From Parabacteroides sp. 52 (GTDB lineage Bacteria > Bacteroidota > Bacteroidia > Bacteroidales > Tannerellaceae): DNA of 64,000 nt. Below are positions 1 through 8,305 of this stretch, one piece after another; the first letter of the stretch is position 1; every line of letters starts with the position of its first letter. The stretch covers positions 55,184-119,183 of the forward strand of contig NZ_QVMG01000011.1 of assembly GCF_010500925.1 (NCBI RefSeq), in the 5' to 3' direction. Below the pieces are notes generated by a model. It did not search any database and was not told the DNA's origin. It saw only the letters and a list, made by a program, of their open reading frames with translations. Position numbers and translations under genes: made by a program.

Positions 1-5
1 CGGCA

Positions 6-266
6 ACACCTCTTTTTTTTAGTGTTGATAGCTATCGTTACTACTGACGATAGCTATCATCAGTAGTGACGATAGTTGTCGTCAGTAGTAACGATAGCTA
101 TCAACAGTAGAATTGTCCTGCATTTTAGTGTACATAGAACTGCGTTTTTTTCTTCCAATTGCTTGAGAATGGATTGGTGATAGGAAGGTGTTTGGGGTAA
201 CAGGAAGGTATCTCGGCTGGTGCTGACTCCAAAGTAATTCAATACGCAGATGAAAAAAAGAGGTGT
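6..266. repeat. Segment bounded by a 14-bp perfect inverted repeat, holding array A
   Basis: ACACCTCTTTTTTT at 6-19 is the exact reverse complement of 253-266. The enclosed 233 bp holds the first 22-bp array (23-110) and then about 140 bp in which I see no convincing gene. The layout resembles a small non-autonomous element, but the arms contain homopolymer runs, so a long stem or chance is also possible. No flanking target-site duplication can be confirmed because the left side is cut by the window. Confidence 0.4.
23..110. repeat. 22-bp dyad repeat array A (4 units)
   Basis: Four directly repeated 22-bp units lie at 23-44, 45-66, 67-88 and 89-110. Each contains a near-palindrome around GATAGCTATC (unit 3 has GATAGTTGTC) followed by a spacer that is GTAG in units 2-4. 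Units 2, 3 and 4 agree with each other at most positions. The period and copy number match the arrays at 22391 and 45193, although the sequence is a different variant. The array lies beyond the terminator of the sigma-factor operon; the gene to its left is outside the window. Confidence 0.85.
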
Positions 267-314
267 CACGGACCCCGAATACGGAGTGGATAGGTAAGTG
301 TCTTAAATAACAAA

Positions 315-343
315 AGGGGAACCGACATCACGTCGCCACCCCT
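315..343 (-). terminator. Rho-independent terminator of the sigma-factor operon
   Basis: A hairpin with stems AGGGG/CCCCT (315-319, 339-343) and CGAC/GTCG (323-326, 332-335) lies 59 bases past the stop of the last gene of the minus-strand operon. Read on the minus strand it is followed by a T-rich run. Confidence 0.6.
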
Positions 344-401
344 CCCTTAACTTAAACGCCAAAACTAAATCTAAACAAAAAACACAAATAATGATAATAT
401 C

Positions 402-905
402 TTATTTTTTATTTTTTTCTTCTTTCTTGTTGTTAAGATCTTTTCTGCTTCCCGGATGATCTTTCATAAATTGGTGGATGAATTTAAATTCAGCTTCTCT
501 GTATTTATATAACTTCTCGGGCGAAAGTATCTTTTTAAATTGTTCGTAATACTCTTTTTCCAACTGGGCTTCTTTGATACCTGCTTGTAAGCATTCATCG
601 ATTGCTTGTTGGTATTCTTCCTTCGTTGGCTCTTTTTGTTTTTGTATTTCTCTGGATAGTTTCCGGCAAACATGTCCTATTTCAAACTTCTTTCGCCGTA
701 ATTCGTCACACAGAGGAATAAATAGAGAGGCTTCTTCAGGTGTTAGTCCTACTTCTGCTGTAATAAAAGCATTTCTTTTTGCTTCGAAAGCTTCTCTGTC
801 AAATTGCCTATTCTTTCTATTCTCCTGTTGACCTTGTTGTGCACTTGCTCCAGTGGAGAATAGTAATGAAATCGTCGCAAATGTAATAAAAAATATTTTA
901 TTCAT
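402..905 (-). CDS. Spy/CpxP-like periplasmic helical protein
   Basis: This 167-residue exported protein has a signal peptide at residues 1-22 ending in ASA. The mature part is highly charged, helical and rich in Lys and Glu, with an LTPEEA segment near residue 53, the type of motif seen in Spy/CpxP-like periplasmic stress proteins. The start is set at the ATG at 905; an in-frame TTG further upstream would put 12 extra residues ahead of a clean signal peptide and is unlikely. It is the third gene after an ECF sigma factor and a small membrane protein, with 48 bases to its neighbour, so it is probably an envelope-stress effector or sensor of that module. The family call rests on general features, not strong identity. 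Confidence 0.75.
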   Translation of the reverse strand: MNKIFFITFATISLLFSTGASAQQGQQENRKNRQFDREAFEAKRNAFITAEVGLTPEEASLFIPLCDELRRKKFEIGHVCRKLSREIQKQKEPTKEEYQQAIDECLQAGIKEAQLEKEYYEQFKKILSPEKLYKYREAEFKFIHQFMKDHPGSRKDLNNKKEEKNKK

Positions 906-953
906 ATACTTATATTTACAAAAATATCTAAAATCAGTCAATTTGTTTTCATT

Positions 954-1355
954 TTATTCAGAAAAAGCCATTTCTTCTGCTAAAAGATAGTTAGCGTATT
1001 GGTTCTCGATATATTCGAGATACTCATCGTCTTCATAATACTCCTCCTCTGCATAGATGGCGTTTTTCGTCTCGGAAGGGATTTGTGTATGAACAAGCAG
1101 TGCCTCTTTTTTTCCTTCTTCCTCTCCGGGTATACCGATAAGGGTTTTGAAGAAAAATAAAAGACCAATAAATGCCGCAGCCATATATAACCACGGGCGT
1201 ACTTTGTCCATCATAGTAACAGTTCTTTCTCTCTGATGGGGCTTTTCGGGAAGCTGACTCATTATTTGTGATGTGAGTTCTTCCAGATAGCCTTCAGGCA
1301 CAGTGAAAGGGTTTTTTCCTTTCAATTGCTCCAGGTTATTTTCTTTCTTTTTCAT
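954..1355 (-). CDS. Small single-pass membrane protein, candidate anti-sigma factor
   Basis: This 133-residue protein has a cytoplasmic N-terminus of about 53 residues, one transmembrane helix at about 54-74, and an outer tail ending in a dense acidic, tyrosine-rich stretch (about 103-118). The N-terminal NPFTVPEGYLEEL pattern occurs in short Bacteroidetes proteins encoded next to ECF sigma factors. Position directly after the sigma gene (48-base gap) and topology suggest an anti-sigma factor, but I see no zinc-binding HxxxCxxC motif of the ZAS class. The ATG at 1355 is preferred over an in-frame GTG at 1367. Confidence 0.75.
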   Translation of the reverse strand: MKKKENNLEQLKGKNPFTVPEGYLEELTSQIMSQLPEKPHQRERTVTMMDKVRPWLYMAAAFIGLLFFFKTLIGIPGEEEGKKEALLVHTQIPSETKNAIYAEEEYYEDDEYLEYIENQYANYLLAEEMAFSE

Positions 1356-1403
1356 ATTGATACTCACTTTTGTGATGTTTTGACTACTGGCTTATGAAAA
1401 GGT

Positions 1404-1955
1404 TTAAATATCTTTTGTTAAAAATTCTTCGACTTTTTTAACAGCATGATGATAGGAAGCCTTTAAAGCTCCCACGGAAGTTCCCAGGATTTCTGACATA
1501 TCATCGTATTTCATTTCTTCAAAGTATTTCATATTGAATACGATTCTTTGTTTTTCTGGCAATAGAAGAATTGCTTCTTGCAATTTGGTCTGTGCCAGAT
1601 CTCCATCGAAATAGTCATCGCCTTTTAATTTTTCCAAAAGGTAAACGTCCGTATCATCAATAGAAATATTGTTTACGGTACGTTGCCGATTCAGAAAAGT
1701 GATACATTCATTGATAGCTATCCGGTATAACCAGGTTGATAATTTGGCTTCCCCGCGGAAATAATCAATGTTTGTCCAGGCTTTTATGAATGTGTTTTGA
1801 AGCAAGTCATTCGCATCTTCGTGGTTTAACACCATCTTCCGAATTTGCCAATATAACTTTTCCCCATACGCACCTACGATTTTGGCAAAGGCATTCCTTT
1901 GTTGATCGGGGTCACGCAATTGTATCACAATGTCATCCTCTGTATATGGCTGCAT
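1404..1955 (-). CDS. RNA polymerase ECF-type sigma-70 factor
   Basis: At 183 residues this is the normal size for an ECF sigma factor. Region 2 spans about residues 22-90, with the DANDLLQNTFIKAW segment that contacts core polymerase and the STWLYRIAINECITFL segment that reads the minus-10 element. Region 4 spans about 120-175, with the LPEKQRIVFNMKYFEEMKYDDMSEILG helix-turn-helix broken here into its parts: LPEKQRIVF, then YDDMSEILG, then VGALKASYHHAV. No classical Bacteroidetes minus-7 box is visible upstream, which would fit autoregulation by its own promoter. It heads a three-gene operon with a membrane protein and a Spy-like protein, so an envelope-stress role is likely. Confidence 0.93.
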   Translation of the reverse strand: MQPYTEDDIVIQLRDPDQQRNAFAKIVGAYGEKLYWQIRKMVLNHEDANDLLQNTFIKAWTNIDYFRGEAKLSTWLYRIAINECITFLNRQRTVNNISIDDTDVYLLEKLKGDDYFDGDLAQTKLQEAILLLPEKQRIVFNMKYFEEMKYDDMSEILGTSVGALKASYHHAVKKVEEFLTKDI

Positions 1956-2041
1956 CTTCTCTAATTTGCTGTAAATATAAGAAAACTATTTGATTAGACT
2001 TTTATCGGTCTGATAGGTTTAATTATATAGGAAAAAGTGTG

Positions 2042-2830
2042 TCAGCCTTCCTGTCTTTTGGCTTCGTTCCAGATACGATCCATTTCTTCCAGGGGCATCT
2101 CCTTGAGGGAGAGTCCCGCCTGTGTAACATAAGCCTCCAGATAGTTAAAACGACGGATGAATTTTTGATTGGTACGTTCCAGGGCGTTGTCCGGATTGAT
2201 TTTGTATAAACGGGCGGCATTGATGAGACTAAAGAAGAGATCCCCGAATTCATTTTCCATCTGGTTGGCATCCATCGCCTGGATTTCGGTTTTCAGTTCG
2301 TTAAACTCTTCCTCTACTTTATCCCATACCTGGTCACGTTCTTCCCAGTCGAAGCCGACATTACGTGCTTTGTCTTGGATACGGTGTGCTTTTACGATGG
2401 AAGGCAAGGAGGCCGGTACACCTTCTAAAACGGTTTTATTCCCCCCTTTTTCTTTCAACTTCAACTGCTCCCAACTTTGTTCTACTTTCTGAGCTGTATC
2501 GGCATTTTCTGTTCCAAAAACATGCGGATGGCGGTAGATTAGTTTCTGACATAAGGTGTCGCATACATCTTTTATATCGAAAGCCTCTTTCTCTTCTCCT
2601 ATTTTTGCATAGAAGACTATGTGCAGTAGTAAATCTCCCAGTTCTTTTTTTATATTTTCATTATTCTTACGTATCAAGGCATCGCACAATTCGTATGTTT
2701 CTTCTATTGTGTTTGAGCGCAGGCTTTCGTTGGTTTGTTTCTTATCCCACGGGCATTTTTCCCGTAATTCATCCAGGATATCCAAGAGTTGGCCAAAGGC
2801 CTTCATTTTCTCTTCTTTATTACTACTCAT
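2042..2830 (-). CDS. mazG: Nucleoside triphosphate pyrophosphohydrolase MazG
   Basis: MazG hydrolyses nucleoside triphosphates to the monophosphate and pyrophosphate, clearing non-canonical nucleotides. The 262-residue protein has the family's CPWD motif at 26-29, the metal-binding Glu cluster (E43, E44, E47) and the ELGD segment with E63 and D66. A second MazG half follows (VEEEFNEL, then NEFGDLFFSL), as in the two-domain E. coli type. The ATG at 2830 overlaps the end of the dsbD-like gene by 8 bases, indicating translational coupling. The reading frame stays open upstream inside that gene, but those extra residues do not look like MazG. Confidence 0.93.
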   Translation of the reverse strand: MSSNKEEKMKAFGQLLDILDELREKCPWDKKQTNESLRSNTIEETYELCDALIRKNNENIKKELGDLLLHIVFYAKIGEEKEAFDIKDVCDTLCQKLIYRHPHVFGTENADTAQKVEQSWEQLKLKEKGGNKTVLEGVPASLPSIVKAHRIQDKARNVGFDWEERDQVWDKVEEEFNELKTEIQAMDANQMENEFGDLFFSLINAARLYKINPDNALERTNQKFIRRFNYLEAYVTQAGLSLKEMPLEEMDRIWNEAKRQEG

Positions 2831-4880
2831 CTTTGTTTTTATATTGTTGCAATCCTCCTTGCAGGAATTTGACATATTGGGAAACATCTTCATCGTAAGC
2901 ATAGGAAGGAGCAAGCGGTTTGCCTTCGTTGTCCAGGAGGACATAGAAAGGTTGAGCGTTCGCGCCAAACTTACTGCGTTGCAGGTAACTCCATTTGTCT
3001 CCGATTGTTTTTAGTTTTCGTGTTTTCCCGTATTCCTCTATTTCGATTGTTTCCGGTAGTTTTGTCTTGTCGTCAACAAAAAGAGTGATTAAGACATAGT
3101 CGTTCTCTAAGAGTTGTTTTACTTTCGTATCTGTCCATACGGAGGTCTCCATCTTCCGGCAATTGACACATCCGTGACCGGAAAAGTCAATAATCACCGG
3201 TTTGTTCATCCGTTTGGCATAAGCCATACCCGATTCGTAATCGTCAAAAGGAGCATGTACTTCGTCATTGTACAGGTTGAAATCCTGCGTATTAAGTGGC
3301 GGTGCAAAGGCACTGATGGCTTTCAGGGGAGCTCCCCATAATCCGGGTATCATATAGATGGCAAAAGCAAAAGAGAGAATGGCCATAAAAAGACGGGATA
3401 CAGAGACGTGTTTGAGGTCGCTGTCATGACTGAACTTTATTTTTCCCAACAGATAGAAACCCAATAGGGCGAAAATGACGATCCACAAAACGAGAAATAC
3501 CTCCCGGTCAAGAATGCGCCAGCCATAAGCCAGATCTGCGACGGAAAGGAATTTCAGTGCTAATGCCAGTTCGAGGAATCCCAATACTACTTTTACAGCG
3601 TTTAACCAGCCGCCGGATTTAGGCATATTCTGTAGCATATTCGGGAAGATAGCAAAGACGCTGAAAGGAATGGCCAAAGCGAAGGCAAAACCAAACATAC
3701 CAATAGCCGGTCCAAACAAAGAACCCATAGATGCGGCCTGTACCAATAAGGTACCGATGATAGGCCCTGTACAGGAGAAGGATACGAGCACCAGGGTAAA
3801 AGCCATAAAGAAAATACTGATTATACCACTTGTCGAATCCGCTTTATTGTCTAACTTATTCGTCCAGGACGCTGGCAGTACAATTTCGAATGCGCCAAAG
3901 AAGGAAATGGCAAAGACAACGAGCAATAGAAAGAAGATGATATTAAAGAGGGCATTTGTAGACAAATTATTTAAAGCACTGGCACCGAAAATGCCGGTAA
4001 TCAACAAACCCATAATCAAGTAGATCCCGATGATGGAGAATCCATAGATTATAGCATCTTTTATCGCTTTCTTCCTTTCTTTCGTACGTTTTAAGAAAAA
4101 GCTGACCGTCATGGGGATCATAGGCCAGACACAAGGAGTTAACAGGGCAATAAATCCTCCTAGAAAACCGGAGAGGAAGATAATGATCCAGGAAGTGTCG
4201 GTTGAAGACACTACAGGATCACCGTATGTCTTTAATTCTTCAATGACCGGCGCCCATAAAGTTTGTTCGGATGCCCATTCCTCCGTTGCTACGTTTTTTA
4301 CAGGAGTCGGCTGGATGGGGGCTGCTATAGGCGGGGTATTTGTCTCAGCTGTATCTTCCGACGTTATGATATCCGGCTCTTCAGTAACGGTAGTATCCGT
4401 ATTTTCGGCAATCGCATCCATCCGTATATCTTTTTTATCAAAAGCAAATTCAATACGCTCAGGAGGTAAACATGTTTCGTCATTACATGCCATAAACTCT
4501 ACCTCACCAGTAAGTTTGAATTTCTTTGGATCCGTTACTTTAAACTTTTGTTTGAAAGAGACATTGCCACCATACCAGCGTAGCTCCATGGCGAATAAGT
4601 CATCATAAACAGTCGTAGGTTGGGTGGATGAAACAGGTGTGCCAATAAGTTCTACCCCCTCTTTTCCTTCAAAGGTAAACGAAGTAGATACCGGTCCTCC
4701 CTCCGGCAGGTTCATATCATACAAATGCCATCCCTTTTCACAGACAGCTGTAAATGTAATTTCTTTTTCAGGACTGCCCGTATCATCCAGGTTTATTTGC
4801 CATTTGACGGGTGTTAGTATTTGTGCCTGTACAAAGAGGGTGATACATGCGAATAAAAACGTATGGAAAAACTTTTTCAT
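2823..4880 (-). CDS. DsbD-like thiol:disulfide interchange protein
   Basis: This inner-membrane protein passes electrons from cytoplasmic thioredoxin to periplasmic thiols. It has 685 residues in the full three-part order: signal peptide 1-19; an N-terminal immunoglobulin-like alpha domain with the redox pair C132/C137 (CNDETCLPP); a multi-span membrane domain from about 230 with the redox cysteines C250 (TPCVWPM) and C370 (FSCTGP); and a C-terminal thioredoxin-like domain with C571-V-N-C574. All six cysteines expected for DsbD are present. It lies 11 bases after an RluA-type synthase gene and overlaps mazG, so the three form an operon. Cytochrome c maturation is one possible use. Confidence 0.92.
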   Translation of the reverse strand: MKKFFHTFLFACITLFVQAQILTPVKWQINLDDTGSPEKEITFTAVCEKGWHLYDMNLPEGGPVSTSFTFEGKEGVELIGTPVSSTQPTTVYDDLFAMELRWYGGNVSFKQKFKVTDPKKFKLTGEVEFMACNDETCLPPERIEFAFDKKDIRMDAIAENTDTTVTEEPDIITSEDTAETNTPPIAAPIQPTPVKNVATEEWASEQTLWAPVIEELKTYGDPVVSSTDTSWIIIFLSGFLGGFIALLTPCVWPMIPMTVSFFLKRTKERKKAIKDAIIYGFSIIGIYLIMGLLITGIFGASALNNLSTNALFNIIFFLLLVVFAISFFGAFEIVLPASWTNKLDNKADSTSGIISIFFMAFTLVLVSFSCTGPIIGTLLVQAASMGSLFGPAIGMFGFAFALAIPFSVFAIFPNMLQNMPKSGGWLNAVKVVLGFLELALALKFLSVADLAYGWRILDREVFLVLWIVIFALLGFYLLGKIKFSHDSDLKHVSVSRLFMAILSFAFAIYMIPGLWGAPLKAISAFAPPLNTQDFNLYNDEVHAPFDDYESGMAYAKRMNKPVIIDFSGHGCVNCRKMETSVWTDTKVKQLLENDYVLITLFVDDKTKLPETIEIEEYGKTRKLKTIGDKWSYLQRSKFGANAQPFYVLLDNEGKPLAPSYAYDEDVSQYVKFLQGGLQQYKNKDE

Positions 4881-4891
4881 CGACGAGAAAT

Positions 4892-5803
4892 TTATTTAGT
4901 TAATGACGTAAAAGCGGCTGGTATTTGTGTGTCGAAGCACATTTCTACTTTTGTTTCCGGGTGAATGAAAGAAAACTTCTGAGCATGTAACATCAGTCGT
5001 CCGGCAGGATTGGATTCCGCTCCGTTTTTGCGGTCTCCGGCAACAGGGTGACCGATTCTTCCCAATTGCATACGTATATGATTCCTGCGTCCGCTTTCCA
5101 GGTGTACCTCCAATAAGGAATACTCTCCGTTGCTTCTTTTGAGTTTGTAGCGGGCGATAGCTTCGGCACCATCTCCTTCTGCGGCAATGATCACCCGGGT
5201 ATCGGTTTCATTCGTCAGGGTACTTGTCAACAGATCGGTTTCTCTTTCCGGTCTGCCTTCGACTACGGTTATGTAACTTTGTTCGGTAACCAACCGGCCC
5301 CAGTCAGCTTGTAAGGTCTCTTGTATTCCCCTGTTTTTAGCGAACAACATCAAGCCGGATGTTTCTTTATCCAGTCTGTGAAGAATGAAGATTTTATTTC
5401 GGGGATCTGTTTTCTTTACATAGTTGATGAGCAGGTTATAGGCTGTCCGTTCTTTTTCTTTTTCGGTCCCAACAGAAAGCAATCCTTCTTTTTTATTTAC
5501 CAGAACAAGGTAGTTATCTTCCCATACGATTTTCAGTAAAGGATGGTTAAAAGCCACTTTCCCTCGTTCATAACTGATACCGACAACATCGTTGGGTGTT
5601 AATGGGGTGTCGAACTGGGTGGTTACTTTTCCGTTGACCGATATTTGCCCGTGAGCCAATATGGCCTTTACCGAGCTTTTGCTTTGGTCATTAAGTGTCT
5701 GGAAAAGAAAAGGTAATAGGGTGTTACTCTCTTTTACGGTTACCTTACGTCCGCGCTGTGCGCGTTGCGGGTTGTATCTTCTTTTTGTGTTGTTTCTTTT
5801 CAT
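4892..5803 (-). CDS. RluA-family pseudouridine synthase with S4 domain
   Basis: This enzyme isomerises a uridine to pseudouridine in ribosomal or transfer RNA; the exact target cannot be read from sequence. The 303-residue protein has a basic N-terminus, an S4 RNA-binding domain at about 30-85, and the catalytic RluA motif HRLDKETSG at 142-150 with D145 as nucleophile. The ESGRRNHIRMQL segment of the RluA family is also present. The ATG at 5803 is chosen over an upstream TTG at 5812. A minus-7/minus-33 promoter pair lies just upstream. It heads the operon with the dsbD-like gene and mazG. Confidence 0.92.
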   Translation of the reverse strand: MKRNNTKRRYNPQRAQRGRKVTVKESNTLLPFLFQTLNDQSKSSVKAILAHGQISVNGKVTTQFDTPLTPNDVVGISYERGKVAFNHPLLKIVWEDNYLVLVNKKEGLLSVGTEKEKERTAYNLLINYVKKTDPRNKIFILHRLDKETSGLMLFAKNRGIQETLQADWGRLVTEQSYITVVEGRPERETDLLTSTLTNETDTRVIIAAEGDGAEAIARYKLKRSNGEYSLLEVHLESGRRNHIRMQLGRIGHPVAGDRKNGAESNPAGRLMLHAQKFSFIHPETKVEMCFDTQIPAAFTSLTK

Positions 5804-5820
5804 ATATTTCAAATAGAATA

Positions 5821-5852
5821 CAAAGATACAGGCAATTAGCTAAACCCACAAA
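5821..5852 (-). promoter_or_regulatory. Promoter of the rluA-like/dsbD/mazG operon
   Basis: The minus strand reads TATCTTTG at 5828-5821 (minus-7 type TAnnTTTG), with TTTG at 5852-5849 separated by 20 bases. This matches the Bacteroidetes primary sigma consensus. The start codon is 17 bases downstream. Confidence 0.6.
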
Positions 5853-5888
5853 TAGTCTATGTTATAATTGGTATTGAAGATAAAAGAA

Positions 5889-5920
5889 GAGGGTTTATAT
5901 CCTACAGAATATAAACCCTC
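5889..5920 (-). terminator. Terminator after the TPR/nfeD/floA/udp operon
   Basis: A perfect 12-bp stem (GAGGGTTTATAT at 5889-5900 with 5909-5920) with an 8-base loop lies 6 bases past the uridine phosphorylase stop. It is followed by a T-rich stretch on the minus strand. Confidence 0.8.
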
Positions 5921-5926
5921 TTTATT

Positions 5927-6796
5927 TCAAATTCTATCTAATACGGTTTCTATTAACCCGGTTAGACTTCCTTTGTATTCGGTGTTCATGTTTTTATCCA
6001 CGCGCCCGGCGATGATGCAGCAGACTGTCAGTGCCCGGTGTCCCATAAGGGCTGCTAAACCGGCAAGAGCGGAACTCTCCATTTCGAAGTTCGTTATTTT
6101 ATGCCCTTCAAAGTCGAAAGCCTCAATTTTCCGGTTGAGATCCGGATCGTGTAGAGGCAAGCGTAACTCCCGTCCCTGTGCTCCGTAAAAACCATTCGTT
6201 GCGATTGTTATGCCACGGATAATATCCTTTTGGGTGATTTGCTCCACCAAAGAGGAAGGGGCGGAAACGACATAAGGAGATAGGCCTGTTACCTTCCATT
6301 TCAGTTGTTTAGCCAATTCCGATTCAAAATCAAGGTCGCGTACCTTATCATTCTGCGCATAGAAAAAGAGTACCCCGTCAAAGCCTATAGACTTTTCTGC
6401 TGCCACATAGGTACCGATAGGAACGAAGGGTTGTAATCCTCCGGATGTTCCGATCCGCACAAGGGTCAGTTGTTTAAATTCCGGCTTAACTGTGCGTGTC
6501 TTAAAATCTATATTTGCTAGGGCATCTAATTCATTTAATACGATGTCGATATTATCTCCTCCGATACCATGCGAGATCACCGTGAGCCTTTTCCCTTTAT
6601 AACTTCCTGTGATGGAATGAAACTCCCGGCTGGATACTTCACACTCTTGGGTGTCGAAATAGTCTGCAACCGTATTTACCCGGGCCGGATCTCCTACAAG
6701 GATTATCCGGTCCGAAAGTTGCTCCGGTTTCAGATGCAGATGAAAAGCACTTCCATCTGCATGGATAGGCATCTCTGAAGCAGGAATAATACGCAT
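5927..6796 (-). CDS. udp: Uridine phosphorylase-type nucleoside phosphorylase
   Basis: This enzyme cleaves uridine (possibly other nucleosides) with phosphate, giving base and ribose 1-phosphate in salvage. The 289-residue protein belongs to the PNP/UDP phosphorylase family. It has the phosphate-binding GDPAR at 35-39, RIGTSGG at 114-120, and the NFEMESS ribose-binding segment near 228-234. Some family members act on purine nucleosides, so uridine specificity is an inference. It is the last gene of an operon with floA (4-base gap), nfeD and a TPR gene, a pairing with no obvious metabolic logic. A strong terminator follows. Confidence 0.85.
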   Translation of the reverse strand: MRIIPASEMPIHADGSAFHLHLKPEQLSDRIILVGDPARVNTVADYFDTQECEVSSREFHSITGSYKGKRLTVISHGIGGDNIDIVLNELDALANIDFKTRTVKPEFKQLTLVRIGTSGGLQPFVPIGTYVAAEKSIGFDGVLFFYAQNDKVRDLDFESELAKQLKWKVTGLSPYVVSAPSSLVEQITQKDIIRGITIATNGFYGAQGRELRLPLHDPDLNRKIEAFDFEGHKITNFEMESSALAGLAALMGHRALTVCCIIAGRVDKNMNTEYKGSLTGLIETVLDRI

Positions 6797-6800
6797 CTAT

Positions 6801-7793
6801 TTAGTCTTTTATCGGTTTAGAGCCTCCTCCTGTCGGTTTGGCAATTGCTTCCCGCATACCGGTATCGGCTTCGATATTTTTCATTTTATAATAGTCCATG
6901 ATACCCAGATTGCCGGAACGGAAGGCTTCTGCCATGGCTTTGGGCACTTCGGCTTCGGCTTCAATTACCTTGGCGCGGGCTTCCTGCGCTTTAGCTATCA
7001 TTTCCTGTTCCAAAGCAACCGCCATCGCGCGACGTTCTTCCGCCTTGGCTTGTGCAATGTTTTTATCGGCTTGCGCCTGATCCATCTGTAATACGGCTCC
7101 AATATTCTTACCTATATCGATATCAGCAATGTCGATGGAAAGAATTTCAAAAGCTGTTCCTGCATCCAATCCTTTTCTCAATACCAATTTGGATATAGAA
7201 TCCGGATTTTCCAATACAGACTCATGATTCTCTGCAGAACCGATAGAAGATACAATACCTTCTCCTACACGTGCCAAAATCGTTTCTTCACCGGCACCTC
7301 CTACTAACTGACGGATATTGGCCCGTACGGTTACACGTGCTTTGGCTATTAACTGGATACCGTTTTTAGACACGGCAGTAACCGGTGGTGTATCGATAAC
7401 CTTGGGGTTAACAGACATTTGTACCGCTTCAAACACATCACGGCCAGCCAGGTCTATTGCGGTAGCCATCTGAAACGTAAGATCGATATTGGCTTTAGAG
7501 GCAGATACCAATGCATGAACAACCCGTTCTACATGTCCTCCTGCCAGGTAATGCGCTTCCAATTCATCCCGGGTGAGAGTTTTTAATCCGGCTTTATGGG
7601 CTTCGATCATCGCTCTAGCGATAACACCCGGAGGTACATTTCGTATGCGCATCAGAAATAACTGAAGCAAGGATATGTTTACGCCTGAAACTTTCGCTGA
7701 TATCCACAGCAGAAAAGGCACATAATAGAAAAACAGAATGAGCAGAAAGACTGCTGCTGCAAGTAAAACCAATGGCATGAAACTCATTTCCAT
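6801..7793 (-). CDS. floA: Flotillin-like protein FloA
   Basis: FloA is a membrane scaffold of the SPFH family that organises lipid-raft-like patches and the proteins in them. At 330 residues it is the usual length. It has an N-terminal hydrophobic hairpin (about 5-32) anchoring it to the inner membrane, the SPFH domain with the [16 protein letters not shown] segment conserved in the FloA group, and an Ala/Glu/Lys/Arg-rich coiled-coil tail (about 225-290). It follows an NfeD-like gene with a 14-base gap, the standard bacterial flotillin pairing, and precedes udp by 4 bases. Confidence 0.95.
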   Translation of the reverse strand: MEMSFMPLVLLAAAVFLLILFFYYVPFLLWISAKVSGVNISLLQLFLMRIRNVPPGVIARAMIEAHKAGLKTLTRDELEAHYLAGGHVERVVHALVSASKANIDLTFQMATAIDLAGRDVFEAVQMSVNPKVIDTPPVTAVSKNGIQLIAKARVTVRANIRQLVGGAGEETILARVGEGIVSSIGSAENHESVLENPDSISKLVLRKGLDAGTAFEILSIDIADIDIGKNIGAVLQMDQAQADKNIAQAKAEERRAMAVALEQEMIAKAQEARAKVIEAEAEVPKAMAEAFRSGNLGIMDYYKMKNIEADTGMREAIAKPTGGGSKPIKD

Positions 7794-7807
7794 AATGTGT
7801 TGATTTA

Positions 7808-8299
7808 TTAATTGATATTAGTTGTTTTTTCTTCTTTAGGTAGAACGATGACATTGTAACCCTCTACACGAACGACTGTAACAGGTGTTTGTTCATCGAT
7901 AAATTCTTCTCTGGATTTTGCTTCTACCGTAATTCCTTTGATAGACGCTTTGCCAATAGGAACCAGACGAGAAAGGGTGATACCCTCGTCTCCAGGTTCA
8001 ATGCCCAGATCCCGGCTGGAAGTCAACGTGGAATCGACATTGGCATGGAGGGCTATTTTTCGGAACGAATTGGAACGTAATAACCAAAGAAAGGCTCCAC
8101 CGAAGAGTATAACCGAAGAGATCAGGGTGATATGCCCTACCCAAGCCCCCTGGGCATAGGCATAAATAATTCCTCCGGTAGCAAAAAGGAAGCCTCCGAC
8201 TCCGGCCAGTGTAATCCCAGGTAAAAGAAATATCTCAATCAGGATTAACGCTATGGATAATCCCATCAAGAAAAGAATGATAGCAACATCTAACCACAT
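7808..8299 (-). CDS. NfeD-like membrane protein (short form)
   Basis: This 163-residue protein has three predicted membrane segments in the first 80 residues (about 3-27, 30-50, 56-74). A soluble C-terminal part (about 95-155) matches an NfeD OB-fold: [14 protein letters not shown], then later [13 protein letters not shown]. Short NfeD proteins lack the protease domain of long NfeD and partner flotillins. Its place 14 bases before floA supports that. It follows the TPR gene by 6 bases, so the genes are co-transcribed. Confidence 0.9.
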   Translation of the reverse strand: MWLDVAIILFLMGLSIALILIEIFLLPGITLAGVGGFLFATGGIIYAYAQGAWVGHITLISSVILFGGAFLWLLRSNSFRKIALHANVDSTLTSSRDLGIEPGDEGITLSRLVPIGKASIKGITVEAKSREEFIDEQTPVTVVRVEGYNVIVLPKEEKTTNIN

Positions 8300-8305
8300 A
8301 GGCTT

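Noticed and set aside
60-269. 69-codon open frame on the minus strand in the left-hand segment
   Set aside because: It ends within the 22-bp repeat array, has no recognisable domain or promoter, and lies inside the inverted-repeat segment. I cannot support it as a gene; a database search for its first 50 residues would settle whether it is a repeated element.
2831-2968. 46-residue N-terminal extension of MazG
   Set aside because: It runs inside the 3' end of the dsbD-like gene and has no MazG similarity; the ATG at 2830 gives the usual overlap and length.
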